Of a stretch of 64,000 nt of DNA, positions 1 through 12,203 are shown piece after piece. The notes under the pieces were generated by a model. The model saw only the letters and a list, made by a program, of their open reading frames with translations, did no database searches and was not told the DNA's origin. The stretch's first letter is position 1; every line of letters begins with the position of its first letter. The position numbers and the translations under genes are program-made. Source of the stretch: Nemophila menziesii (Eukaryota > Streptophyta > Magnoliopsida > Boraginales > Hydrophyllaceae); the NCBI GenBank assembly GCA_029959085.1, contig JARWIR010000017.1, positions 21,565,507 through 21,629,506 on the forward strand. The letters are read 5' to 3'.

Positions 1-1964
1 CTCTTGACCCATTGATATATAAATACTGAAACTACTTGGATCCTTTAGCTTTGGAGGCAACTTACTTTGACATATTGCACTACACTCTTCTGGTAAGCCA
101 ATCGTCTCTCCCTCAAAATATTTTTGTATATAGTAAAGCACCTCCTTAATGAACTTTAAGTACTTTGCATTGTTAGGATGGTTTCCAAAAACGTAAAATT
201 AATGTGCATCATGTCTATATACTTCTTCTTCTTCAGAGTCAACGGTATCTTCTCAATATTCTCTTCTATGATCACCAGCTCAACCACTTCTTCCTCAACC
301 TCTTCTTCTAGGATGTCTTCCACTTCTTTATGCTTATAGTTTGACTCTTTCTCTTTCATATTTGGAAAAGATGGGGGAAATTGCTTCCTACTTCTCAAAG
401 TTATCACGTTACACTCCTTGTTCTTTTGTGGGTTCTTAATATTGCTTGGTAGTTGACCATGTGGCCTCATATTTAAATGGTTATCAATCTGGGATACTAA
501 AGTTTCAAGCATTTTCATTGTCGTGGAGTGTTCATTCATTCGTTCATTGTTGGACTTACACATCTAATGGTTGGATTTGAAATTCATTTATGTCAACGTC
601 ATGAACACACTCAAAGTCTATACAATAGCATTTGAGGTACCTTCTTGTGGATACTCAGGATGTGCTTCTTGCGCAAGACTCTCAGAATAAGCATCTTGAA
701 CTGGTCTTTGTCCTCCTCAGGATTGATTATTAGGTCTTGGTTTAAAAATTTATCCTTGGTGGCGTTGTTGATAATTCCATGGATTAGCCACCCTATTAGA
801 ATTTTATTAATTGAATCCTGGATAATTGCGATTCCGTTTCATATACGTATGACCACCTACATAGTTGTTATCTCGACTGGATATAAACGTAACAGATTCA
901 GAATTACCTTGATACTCATCTAAATCATGATCACTAGCACTACAATTAGAACACCCATAGGCTTCTTGAACAACTTTCACTTCTTTCTGTTTACTTTGGA
1001 ATCCCTTAGAACGACCATGTCCAATTTCTTCATTTGATTCTCCAATGTGGAGAACTTTTCCTCTAGTGCGATATTATTAGCAACTTGCAAAATATCTCTA
1101 TATGCTCGTGGAACATGCCAACTTCTTTTGGTATCTATAATCTTTTGCATTACTTGTGCGGCCTGAGAAAGATCCATTGAAACAAAACCACCACCACCGA
1201 GATTATCCACTCTTAACCTTGAACTTCCATCTAACCCTTTATTGAACATTGATAGCTACACCATAATAAAGTACCCATGAAAAGGGCACTTTGTCAGTTC
1301 TTGCTGAAATCTAGTCCATGTCTCCCCTAATGTCTCATCATCATCTTTCACAAAATTGGCAAGTTCAACTTGGTCTATCATCCTCATACTATCTGGATAG
1401 AATCTATCGAAAAACCTTTCTCAAAGTGAATCCCAAACAGAGATCGTCGTGGATGGTTATCTATCTAGCCACTCACTAGCTTCTCCGGTTATGAAAATCT
1501 GGAGTATGAAACAGTACGTCTGATCTCTTGTAACGTCTTGAGTAATATAGGTGTCCCATATCTACATGAACTTTTGTATAACACGAACGGATCCTGGTGA
1601 GCAGCTCCACTATGATTCCCATAGCTTAGGAATTGACTCAAAAATACCTATACCGGGATTAAAATATGCGTCTTGAATGACTGGAGGGCGAATCCCCAAA
1701 GGTTGAACACGTAATTGAGCTCTTGGCTCAGGGATGCCTTGCATTTTATTATTAGATCCATTTGGTGATTGGCTCCATTCTCGCTCTTTGCAAATTATTA
1801 TTTTGAACTCTATCAAGTGGATTAGCTCTTAGAGGTGGGTTAAAAGGATTCTCATGGGATACTAAACCAGGTGGATGGTTGAGATTAGCCATTAACTCTT
1901 GTGCTTTCTTCTCTCTTTCTCTCTTTCTTTTGTCTAGAAACAACTTCTTGGGATCCGAGTGCAT
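1..1964 (-). pseudogene. Athila-type gag and start of protease, degraded
   Basis: Fragments in several frames align in order with plant Ty3/gypsy gag: an N-terminal basic stretch (about 1752-1964), the segment with RLRVDNLGGGGFVSMD (about 1180-1249), a zinc-knuckle region (about 880-970), and a C-terminal part with CNVITLRSRK (about 156-563). It then runs into LPPKLKDPSSF, typical of the gag-protease junction, at about 1-70. The knuckle reads C-x2-C-x4-H-x4-Y, so its last cysteine is lost. Several frameshifts separate the blocks. It would encode the capsid/nucleocapsid protein but is clearly dead. Confidence 0.75.
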
Positions 1965-2076
1965 ACACCAAAACCTGTAAACCTAGGAAGAGACAAAAAC
2001 AAAAAAACAAAAAAAAAATAAAAAATAAACTAGAGAGTTAACACTAAAATGAAAACACAAAAATCTAAACAATAAT

Positions 2077-2093
2077 TCCCGGCAGCGGCCCCA
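2077..2093 (-). other. Primer binding site of the Athila-type element
   Basis: On the minus strand this reads TGGGGCCGCTGCCGGG, just inside the LTR end. It is a one-base variant of the TGGCGCCG-type site used by Athila/Tat elements, and matches the better preserved copy at 20842-20860. Confidence 0.7.
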
Positions 2094-2096
2094 TCT

Positions 2097-3710
2097 TGAA
2101 CTTTTCTGTCCTCGTTGATAAATTAGAGCGACAATAACATGAGAAACGATTCCGCAGAGTACGGATCAAAGGCAAGTAAAAGTGATAAGTGGGGTTATCG
2201 TTTTCCATAGGGATTAATGCGATTAAAGGTTTTCAATCAACTATAAATGCGTGAAGTTTGTAACTGAAATAACAAAATACTAAAAGAGAAAAAGGGAAAA
2301 TATTTGTTTGGTTTTTGATGGATTAACAACTAATGGTAAGATAAATGCAAATACAATTAAACTAATACTTAAGATTAACTAAGAGTGAAAATAAGAAACT
2401 AAATTAATAACAAATAAACTCGATGAGATGAGTGCTTGAGGATATTCATAGTAATAGATTGTGTCACTAATTGACTTTGTTATTAATAAGGGTGAGCGGT
2501 TTTGTTATTCACAATAATCTGGATTCAATATGGTCTAAGTCCCCGCCCGGGTTATCTTCGCTCTCTACCTTATTCATCCTCTCGGCTTTCAACTAGGATT
2601 TATTCCCCTAACCCTATTGACTACCTAGCATGCAAAAACCCACCGGTTTAAGGCACTAGGTGCTTGTGTACTAGTTCTATAATATCTCCCCCCGCACGGG
2701 TGTTAGGTCAATTACGACAACTCGTGCTACTTGGCTAGAGCACAAGAGTAATTATAATAAATACACAAAAAATGGAAATATGAAATAAATACAAACTCAA
2801 TTAAATATCAATAGATAAACCTAATGCAATAACATAATAAAAAATCTAAACACCAAATATTACAATAGCATCCTCAAACAGTTAAAATTTAGCTGATAAT
2901 CGAATTCAAACTAAATAAAGATAAACTAATTAAAACTAAAGACCTATTCATGTTTAAAATAGAAAATCAATCAATGTAACTGTTGATGATGGAAGGAGAT
3001 GGTGAATGGTTGAGGTAGAATGGGTGGGTTCATAGACAAACCCTTATTCTTCCTCTTCCTTTGCTTCTAGCGCTTCACCTCCTCTTCTGAACTGATGAAA
3101 TTTGTCTGGATAATGTTTTGTACAGATACGGGGCTGGAAAATGAGCTTATATAGCTTCTAGAGACATTTGGCCCTCTTTAGGTTTAGGAAATTAGGTTTA
3201 GATGGGGCCCAACCCGTTTTACTTAATCAGATTTGTAGTTTAAAAAACGGCGGGTGCTATTGGCATAACTTCTTCATCTTAACTCCAAATTGACTTCCTT
3301 CACTTGCCACGCGGCCCTGACTTCGAGCTCTTTGTAAATAAAAAGAAACCAGGTCCATATCTTTGACTAATAAGTCGTAGTCACTGAAACAATAAGGTGC
3401 AAGATTTCTCCAGTAAAGGCTCCAGCTCCCCATAGTGGCTCTAAGCTAAATTTCTACTTTTACTTGGGGTTTATCTTGACTATTTAATTTATTTTCCTTA
3501 TATTGGACCCTTGTATCAAGCATGTACCTAAATGATACACTGTAAACACACAATTAAAGCACAAAAATCTCTATAAACAGTTATAAGTCCAAAACTAGAA
3601 GTAAAAGTGCGTTATAGCAAATAACAGGGAAAATCCATCACTTAGGCCCAATAAATTCCCAAAATAATGTCCCGTGAATGAATTTATCCATCACAAAAAG
3701 TGAGACATCA
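2097..3710 (-). repeat. 5' LTR of the first Athila-type element (about 1.6 kb)
   Basis: The LTR starts TGATGTCTCA at 3710 on the minus strand and ends CA at 2097, four bases before the primer binding site. Internal blocks resemble the LTRs at 32740-33378 and 52017-53560. No coding sequence was seen in it. Confidence 0.7.
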
Positions 3711-4907
3711 ACATGGAAACACACCATAAAAGTAAAGAAAGGGTTAGTAAGCAATGTGATAGAAGTAAGTTTGAACATAGGAATAATGAGTGTTGTGTAG
3801 AACGTGAGATCCAAGCTAATTGTAGATACATATATCATATGTGCTACGCTCGAGAAAGTAACGAAATCATATAGTTAGGAAAATATTAAGTCGTTTATTT
3901 GATAAGCCCCTTGTTTCCTTTAAGCCTTCTAACAAAATATTAATTATTATATCATTCTTGACCCCTTCTATCTTGTAGACTTTTCTTTGTAGCCACATTA
4001 TAAGCCATAACCCTTAATTTATATGACTTTTCCATATGACCTGCACTCGAATCGCAATGCTAAGACAGTCGTCTTTAGAGCTTGAGTTTGGGGTGGTGGG
4101 TACGATTATAGGAAACACTTTGGTTGGGTGGATTTTTGAGCTTGTATCCGTATACACGGTGTTGATTATGCGTCTTTATTGTAACACGTTACCGACGCCC
4201 GTTGAAAATAAAAATAAAAATAAAACAAAAGAAAACTGATATATGAGTAGCATGGCATCTCACAGAAATATGAGTGTCATGACAATCTTACAAAAATATT
4301 AATTGAAAAAAATTGAAAGAAAAGAACCTACAAGTGGAATTTTATTATGTAATTACCGTGAACTGTTACGGGATTACTTGGGATTCTAATTAAACGTGTC
4401 AATTGGGTTGAGTGAGAACATCTTCTGAGTGTAACTCAAGCTCTAGGGCGATTCATTGATGGTTAGTGAGAAGAGAGCCAACTCACTTCACATTATCCAG
4501 ATATACTTATACCGTCCCTAAGCCAACATTAGAAACTTGATGACCTTATAATTCTTTATTATGTGACCTAGAAACGATTGAGCTGATAGATAGTAGTTGA
4601 GTGGACCACTGGATACTCTGTTAGGATCAAGGAAGAGCATATATCCACCATATCGAATTAAGCAAAAAACCTATTTGTCATGCATTGCAAAACTAATCTA
4701 ATCTTTAATTATACAGTGTTGATTGTTTGTATGATAAGTGTATGTGTAATTTAATTTTTAGATATTATTACATTAAATTTGATAGGTTATTTCTTTGGGA
4801 TCATTCTTTACATTGTTCTCTTCCATACTTATTAGACTTAGTTGATAGAGATTTTCCTACTTTAGTTCTTATTTTGGCGGGATGACAAAACTTTGAGTTG
4901 GAGATCT
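3711..4907 (+). mobile_element. Athila-type 3' noncoding region, plus strand
   Basis: This stretch aligns block by block with 24080-25306, the region before the 3' LTR of the complete element. Shared blocks include TGTGTAGAACGTGAG, GCACTCGAATCGCAA, TTGAGTTTGGGGTGGTGGGT and ATTGGGTTGAGTGAGAACATC. It ends in a purine-rich tract just before TGATGTCTCC at 4908. No gene is supported; the small ORF at 4036-4239 is noncoding retrotransposon sequence. Confidence 0.75.
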
Positions 4908-6245
4908 TGATGTCTCCTTTATATTAATAGATTAATATAATCACGAGACATATTTTTAGGGTTATATTATTCCTGTTTGAGGGAATATTCCATATACTAA
5001 TATAGTTTCTCATTTCTTGTCTAATTTTGGAGAATTGTTACTTTTAGAGCTATTTGTGCGTAATTTATGTGTTAAGGGTGCAACTCTTAGGTACTTGGAT
5101 AATATTATATCCCAAGATGAGTATAGTAAGTCTATAAATGAGGATAAAACTCATGTAAAGGAGTTAAATGACCGCAAAGAAAGTTTTGGAAAGCGAGAGT
5201 AGTTGTCGGCTAGATATGGAAATGAACAAGATGAAGTCACCACATTCAATTGATGAAGAATATGGAGGATAACTATAGGTTTTGGATAGTACTTGGATTT
5301 AGGAGCGCATAGGAACTGAAGGTTTGTGATTTGGAGCTGAACTGAAGAAGATATTATAGTTGCAGTTGTCATGGCTTGAACTAGTCCGCTCCTTAGAAAC
5401 GTTTTTGGGTTCACTTGGGTCATTTAAAATGTTTACACAACCCATAAAACATAATTGGACCTTTTTATATATATATATATATGTTTACATCATTAAAAAA
5501 GGTATCTTAGTCAGTTAGAAGTCATAGATATCAACAGAGAGAAGAGAAACCACACCACTTCTCACCTCTGTCATTAGGTTAATTTGTATTGGTACCTTGT
5601 TTTAAACATGATTCTAATATTTCCACCATCTAGTTTTATTTGTTTCATTATAAACTAAATTTAATTAGCTTGAGATTGCAATTATTTACAACCTTGAATG
5701 CTATTTTGATTCTTTTATGTTATTTGGGACTATTTAATATTCAGTTGAGTTGGGTTCATGTTTATAATTTTTTTAATTAATTTAATTAATTTACACTTTC
5801 TATATCCTGAAAAAATACAGATTTACCCTAATATCTTAAACTGCCACCCTGGTGGAGGGTTTAGGAACAGAACTAGTTCATTTACGTTCGTTGTGCGGTA
5901 GTGATCCTGTTAGGCTTGCCTAGCTGTATAATCATAAAGGTTAAATACTTTGTAACACTGAACTTTTACGTAGAACAATCTCACCAGAGGACTCTAGTAA
6001 GAGTTAGGGAGTCTTCGAAGCTACCCTAGTGGAAGTTAGAAGAAAACTAGAATCTCGATTAACATAACGACCCAATTCACCCTTATATGTGTAATCTTCA
6101 ACTTAGTAGGATAAGGAAATACTCGCAAACTCGAGCTAAACACTCTCATATCTTATTTTTTGTAGTATATTTTCTTTATTTGTTAATTAATTAGTCTTTA
6201 TATATGCATCTTATTTTTATGAGAAACCCAAACAAATATTCTATT
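4908..6245 (+). repeat. Degenerate Athila-type 3' LTR, plus strand
   Basis: It starts with TGATGTCTCC after a purine tract and follows the family LTR as far as a block resembling the distal LTR near 6120-6245, where similarity fades. No clean CA end or target duplication was found, so the right limit is approximate. Confidence 0.5.
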
Positions 6246-8778
6246 TTAGTCTATTTGGGGCTTGCTCACTAAGTTTGATTTTGTGATTCTGATTTTCTAG
6301 TAAGAAAAGTCAGTTATCTTTAACATAAATCATGACAAAAATAAAAAATATGGTATGTTACCACATTAACACCACTATAAATAGGTATGTTAATGTATAT
6401 ATTCCATCAAATACATGTTTTTCATATCATTTATGAAAAATACATCTATTGGGTGGTAATATTTATTGCCTCCTATTTAAATTTATTTGCAATACATGTC
6501 TCTATTTCTTTGTGATTAAGTTAATAACTCGTGGCTTTCTCCAACTTTTCAGAATCTTCACTTTGTTCCCTTAATTTTTCAGAATATTCTTGTAAAATAG
6601 TTGAAGTCTTAACGTAAAAGCACTATTCTGTCACGAGAAGTTCAATACCAAAAATCCCAATTCTATTTAAGAGAATTATATATCAATTTACTCAAAAATG
6701 ATGACAATAGTTTACTAAGTTATCCTTTATAGTCAATCTTGATAACCTAGTGACAGAGATGTACCTTTACAATCGATCTTGACAGCATAGTGATGGCTTA
6801 GAGCCCATCTAAAACTTTATCTACACTTGTAAAAGTCGGGAGAATATAAGTTATGTGAAAAGTAACTCAAGAAAAAAGTCAAAGTTTATACAAGAATTTT
6901 ATACTTAGTATAACTGAGTGAGTGTAGAAGACAACGGTTGAAAGGGCAATATTATAATAACCATAAACAAATAACTAAGTACTCTACTACAATCTAACGT
7001 ACTATAGCTACCTACCTATACAAAATCCATTCCTTTCATAGCTCTATATATAGTTGGTTCGAGTGCAAAATTGATGCCAACATAAATTTGGTTAAATGAC
7101 ACTACACTGTTATAGATTACAAAAATAAATAAAATTTATCTGTCACTCCAACAATAATCAGAAGAAATCTGTACTTGACTTTGATGTCATCCATTTAGTA
7201 TTCATTCACTTAAGTAGAGGAATCAACAGATAAACGAGGCTTACAAATTCAATCAACAATCCAAATTTTTTTCCTTCAAAAAAGAAAAAAAGGAAACTAG
7301 AAAAGAGAAAGTCAAAACAAAATAAAGAGATTATGAATATGGATCTGTATAAATAGAATATAAGTTTATCAAGATAATAAACTTACCCAAACGTAATTGT
7401 ATGTGTCGGTTTTTTTAAAGTTAAAAGATGCAATGCCTGAATTATCTACAAAACAGAATAAACTAATAATAGTAGATATAATAAACTCGTCAAATGGGTT
7501 CATGGCTACATACACATGAAAGTAATCCTACGAAGATGTGGGTCGTATCCAGGGACGGACCTGGGCAGGGGCAACCAGGGGGACCGTACAGGGCCCTGAG
7601 CTGATCGGGGGGCTCGAAATTTGTAAACGTATAATTATATATAATAATATATATATTTGCATCTAAGTAGTAATACTTTCTTTAATGAAACTAAGACGAA
7701 TAGTGGTCAAGTTGGCAAAGTAGTCTGTCTTGTGGGAGCTATTTTTTAGTTCTTTGCAATTACTAGTCTCCTTATCCTATTTTTGTTGTTTGCAATAAAT
7801 TTTTTTATTAAAATATACATTTATTTTTATTCTTTGCAATTAGAATTACCTTTCTCTATTTTCATTTTTATATTTGCAATTTTTAAAAACCTTTACATAT
7901 AATATATATTTATAATTTTAAATTTAGAATAATTAAAATTAAGTATTTTTAATTTCTTTGCACTTTTAAATCAAATTGACTTTAAAAACAACACCATTTT
8001 AATTCAACATATATATTTATTTTTATTTTTGGGCCCAATTTAAAGTTTTGCACATTCAATTGGCAAAAACCGGCTTTGGTCGTATACCACACTACAAAAT
8101 CAAAATCAACAAAAAAAATTTAGGTTTAAATTAGAAGAAAATTTAAAGTTTTACCTTACAATTTATTTTAGGAAAATATCTTCTTGTTGATGAGTTGATA
8201 ACAACTCATAAATTTAAAAGCAACAAAAAATTAGGGTTTATACTATGTGTGAAGAAGATAATCATGTGAGAGCGCAAAAAATTAGAGAAGGAAGATTTTG
8301 AAATGTTTTGCAATAATTACAGTCAACGTATGAAAGAGAAGAAAGAGAGAGAAACGGTTACGAGATATGAGTTTAGGCAGAGGGTGTGCGATGGGTGGGT
8401 GTAGGTATGGTTGTGTGTGAAAATGACGATTTTGAGATAGTTTGTAGATAGGAAAGTGAGAGGTAATAAAAAATGGCATAGCTTTGATCTCACGATCTAA
8501 AGTGTAAAGACACATTTGAGACATTTTGAATTGGTAAATGTAATATGTATTATATTATATTTTTTTCTATATTAACCCGTCTTTAAAATCTTTAAAATCT
8601 AAAGTGATACGTTTTAATTTATGCACTATTTAAAAATCTTTATTCATCATTTAATAACTATTTTTATTTATTACAAAAACTAATTGAACTTTAATTTTTC
8701 AATATTGTATTATTTCACTTGATTCAAGAGTATGTTGATCTACATCAAAAACTCTTTGTTTTCATATGTTCCGCGTAG
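6246..8778. other. AT-rich intergenic DNA with one hAT-like terminus
   Basis: No gene is supported here. At 7549-7620 there is a GC-rich patch opening CCAGGGACGGACCTGGGC, like the end of a hAT-family element, followed by about 450 bp of AT-rich DNA. I could not find a matching inverted end. The ORF at 8282-8524 has no recognisable features. Confidence 0.4.
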
Positions 8779-11266
8779 TTAAGATAATTTCTCACTTTTT
8801 TTTGTCAATGCGACTGTAACATTAACGTACTTTGCCTTCTCTTTCTCGTTGTACATGCAATCATATAAACCTTGTTTATACTCGTAGAATACTTCATCAA
8901 TTATTGTTTCACCAAAGTGATTCACAAGCAATGTCTCGAAGACAGCTCTCATACCCTTTACGACATTGTCAACATCATCCTCTAATCCAGTAGATAGATA
9001 AGTATCGATATCACATCCAGTCCAATGCACTTCAAAAGTTTGTAGGTGATCAATTGAGAAAGATCCTTCTTCCTCTATTAATTTTTTTATCTCCATTGGT
9101 GACGGTGTATAAATAGGTAAATTAAAAGAATGTAATATCTCATCTTGTATTCTCCCCTGCAATAGACGTAGCAAGGTTAATTGTTTTTATATCCAGTACA
9201 GAATAACGACACGTAATTAGAGAATAAATAAATAAATAAATATCAAACATCAACAATAGTCTTTTATTACATGGGTTGTATAAACCATAATACATGCACC
9301 TCGACTAGTCCCATAGAAAATATGCACACTTCCACATGCATACTTTCAAGAATTATAAATTAGGTTTCACATTTACTTATCTTTAAAAACAAATCAATAA
9401 AAATATTCACTTGAAAATTCATCTAGGAGAGAGTACGGGTCAATCAAAGAAGATATTTTATATTTTTCAAGGAGTAAGTTGACGATCACGATATAGTGGG
9501 GAGGGGGTAATGGTATATTTAATTTATAATGTATGTTAAATTCAAGTATAGAAAGATACCTTAGCCACCATTTTGTTTAGCGCACTTCCTAAAAGCTCCC
9601 AAATATGACTAGTTTCGTTCTTGGAAGAATCTTCATATTTTCTACCCAGATATGTTAAAATCATGCGTCCTCCGATTACTAATTCTACTGAACGAAATTT
9701 TATAAACGTCAAAAAATCATTTTCAAATTGTTCATAATATGCTTTTAACACATTTGGTGGACTTGTTGTAGACATACAAATGTTTCTTTTATTGCTTTCC
9801 AAACCTTCAGGTACCTAATGATCAATTCCATAAATTAATTAACAATCAAAAGGAAAAGTAATGTGAGAAAATTGATACTTCAAAAGTTTTAAATCGGTGA
9901 AAAATTATTACTCCCCCCGTTCCTATATAGGTTCCTAAATAGATGTTTACTTTTCTTTTCACATAGTTTAAGATTTGTAAAGATTGAATTCTAAATTACT
10001 AAAATACCATTTATGAAGTATTTTGATATCTTAAATGCGTATTGAAATCATAAATTTTAAAATTTAATATGGGCGATAGTGAAAAATATTGGAGAAAATG
10101 TCTTGATATTATAACTGAACAATTATTTTAGAACTATAGTTTTAGTAAGTGTATATTTATTCAGTAACATTGTGAGTAAGAATTTAATTTAAAAACGTAG
10201 AAGTACAATAAATATACTACAATGAAAGAATTGAAACGATTTTAGATATTCCATAGTAGAAAAGATAATAGGAGCGAGTTTAAATTCATTGATAAAAATT
10301 TATACATATATCCCTGATTATGAAATGGAATATTATCATCTTTATGTCGAGTTATGAATAGTTATTCCATTTTACTTTTTGAAATTTTGGATACTTGTGT
10401 TATCTACCTCGTAATATACTCGTCCTTTTGTGTAAGTCCTACAATTTTTATAACGTTTAAAGTACGAGTTAGTACTTATTTTGTTTCTTCCCAAATTTTG
10501 TAATACATATATGTAACGAGAATGAGTCTAAGAAGGCGCGGTTCATATGATTACAACACCCTAAATTTGTGTAAGCATTACAAATATAAATAAGTAACAT
10601 GATAACCAGGAAGAGTGATAAACCATATTTGAATTCCATTCAAGGAAATACGAAAAATTTGGGTAAAAAAAAACTTACTTGAGAAAGCCAATGAAGACTG
10701 TAGGAAGAATGAACAAAATGAAGATTGTTAGCAGGAAAAAGTCTAGAATAAAATGAACCGGGAACCCCATTAAATAACCATGCAGGTGCGACAGTGTATC
10801 CTAGGTCTTTATTCAAATCATCCTGAAACTTTGGCAATAACTTGAAGAGGGTATTAAAATCGTTACAAGGAAGGTCATTTAAAAATATTTGAAGCTCTGG
10901 TACTATAGCATGATTCATCTTATTGTATATATTTTCAATTGTCTTGATGATTTGAGACCATGTTAATAAAGTGTTTGGTCCAGATGAACAACCTAAATCT
11001 GCTAATTTTAAGCTTTTGGGGTAGCTTAGGTTACTGCAAAGACCAGTTACGACTTGTTCTCTTATCGGCTTTGTCATGAGTATTATCTTTTTCTGCAAAG
11101 CCCACAAACCAATGTGAATCTTGTAACATGGACGATACTCAAAATTGCCAAAAGTTGTATAAGATTTGGGGGAGTGATAAAATAATACCTGAAGTGACGA
11201 ATTCTTTGCATAACTTGCGTCATCAGTTCCTCCGTTCATGTGTAGCACATTTACCACCTTCTCCAT
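8779..11266 (-). CDS. SABATH-family carboxyl methyltransferase (salicylate/benzoate type), 4 exons
   Basis: Exons on the minus strand: 11266-11189, 11092-10679, 9814-9560 and 9156-8779, all joined in phase 0 with GT-AG introns of 96, 864 and 403 nt. The product is 374 aa, the usual family length, with no stops or shifts. SABATH enzymes move a methyl group from S-adenosylmethionine to the carboxyl of small acids such as salicylate, benzoate or jasmonate, in the cytosol. Visible motifs: VLHMNGG near residue 7, KPIREQ at 34-39, SAM-binding LADLGCSSGPNT at 56-67, NDLPCNDFN at 98-106, and the substrate pocket SSYSLHWLSQVPEG from 155. Residue 160, next to the conserved pocket Trp161, is His. This position is Met in salicylate-specialised SAMT and His in the BSMT branch, so a broader benzoate/salicylate activity is inferred. 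The substrate cannot be fixed from sequence. A TATATATA box lies about 60-70 bp upstream of the ATG (11328-11335). Its first exon is copied twice in the foldback at 11360-11692. Confidence 0.9.
9911..10278. mobile_element. Stowaway-like MITE, degraded, in intron 2 of the SABATH gene
   Basis: One end reads CTCCCCCCGTTCC after TTA and the other AATAGGAGCGAG, an imperfect inverted pair like Stowaway CTCCCTCCGT ends. A related stretch with the block AAAATACCATT lies at about 59690-59830. The ends are worn and the assignment is tentative. Confidence 0.45.
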
Positions 11267-11327
11267 TATTTCTATACTTTCTTGATAACTTTCTTATGTT
11301 TTGAATATGGTTTATACACAAACACAC

Positions 11328-11335
11328 ATATATAT
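11328..11335 (-). promoter_or_regulatory. Probable TATA box of the SABATH gene
   Basis: TATATATA lies 62-69 bp upstream of the start codon at 11266, a fitting distance for a short plant 5' leader. It lies between the gene and the foldback at 11360, so that foldback occupies the proximal promoter. Confidence 0.5.
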
Positions 11336-11359
11336 AGTAGTATTATTGTAAGTGTAAGT

Positions 11360-11692
11360 TACTTGTAACATTTACTTATATAGTTACTTGTACACTTTAA
11401 TACCTGAAGTAAAGAGTTCTTTGCATAACTTGCATCATCAATTCATCTTTTCATATGTAGCATGTTTACCACATTATCCGTTATTTCTATACTATCCTCA
11501 TAACTTCCTTAGTCAAAACCATATTCAAAACGTAAGGAAGTTCTCAAGAAAGTATAGAAATAATGAATAATGTGGTAAACGTGCTACATATAAAAGAGGA
11601 ATTGATGGCGCAAGTTATGCAAAGAATTCTTTACTTCTGGTATTAAATGTTACAAGTAACTATATATTTACTTGTAATATTTACTAAAATGA
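11360..11692. repeat. Long foldback made of two inverted copies of SABATH exon 1 and its 5' flank
   Basis: The left arm (core 11398-11512) is in the same orientation as the neighbouring gene; the right arm (core about 11530-11646) is inverted. By eye the left arm is about 84% and the right about 88% identical to 11183-11298 (exon 1, first intron donor and 5' leader), and the arms are about 89% identical to each other. The loop is about 20 nt. Flanking sequence extends the pairing to roughly 11360 and 11692. The left copy has lost the ATG, and the right copy keeps an ATG but has a one-base deletion, so neither codes. A transcript of either strand would form a long hairpin containing RNA antisense to the methyltransferase message. 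Whether it is transcribed is unknown. Confidence 0.85.
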
Positions 11693-12195
11693 AATTATAA
11701 AAAAAATTATACCAAATTTTTTTGATGGCTATATAGTTTGGAATGTTATACTTTTTTGGAATAACTTTTTTTAAAAAAAATATATCTTTTTAGTTTTTTT
11801 TGGAGTAATTACAAATCCAAAATGACCATTCCAAATGGGGGTTTCTATATAAATTTTTTAAATAAATTTAATGATGAAAAATATAAAAAATACTATACAC
11901 GACATAAAAATCATTATTTGAAAAGAAAAAGAAGTTTGAAGAAAAATCTATGAGTCAAAACTATTAATATGGTTTGAATATTATTTTTTTATAACATAAA
12001 GGGGTTTTTTAACCAATACACCAACATTATTATTAATAGTTTTTATTAAATTAAACAATATATATATGATCAAGGTCCTTACTATTATCAAAATATTGGA
12101 GGTAAAAAAGGTTGCTTATTCTTATATCCCGGTCCAAGCATGGGTATTGGTAATTTATGGAGTTTTGCATGACTAAGAAAACCATATCAATATTG
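11693..12195. other. AT-rich intergenic DNA
   Basis: No ORF, RNA gene or recognisable repeat. Homopolymer A and T runs are frequent. Confidence 0.5.
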
Positions 12196-12203
12196 GTTTT
12201 AAT

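Larger units (their letters stand above)
1..3710 (-). mobile_element. Athila-type Ty3/gypsy LTR retrotransposon, 5' part, cut by window edge
   Basis: A minus-strand LTR retrotransposon enters the window: 5' LTR at 2097-3710, primer binding site at 2077-2093, then gag running down to position 1, where protease-type residues begin. The LTR opens with TGATGTCTC on the minus strand, the same end as the other Athila-type LTRs here. The pol part and 3' LTR would lie left of the window. Gag is broken by stops and shifts, so this copy is not autonomous. It sits directly against a plus-strand Athila 3' region at 3711, which suggests it inserted into that older element. Confidence 0.8.
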
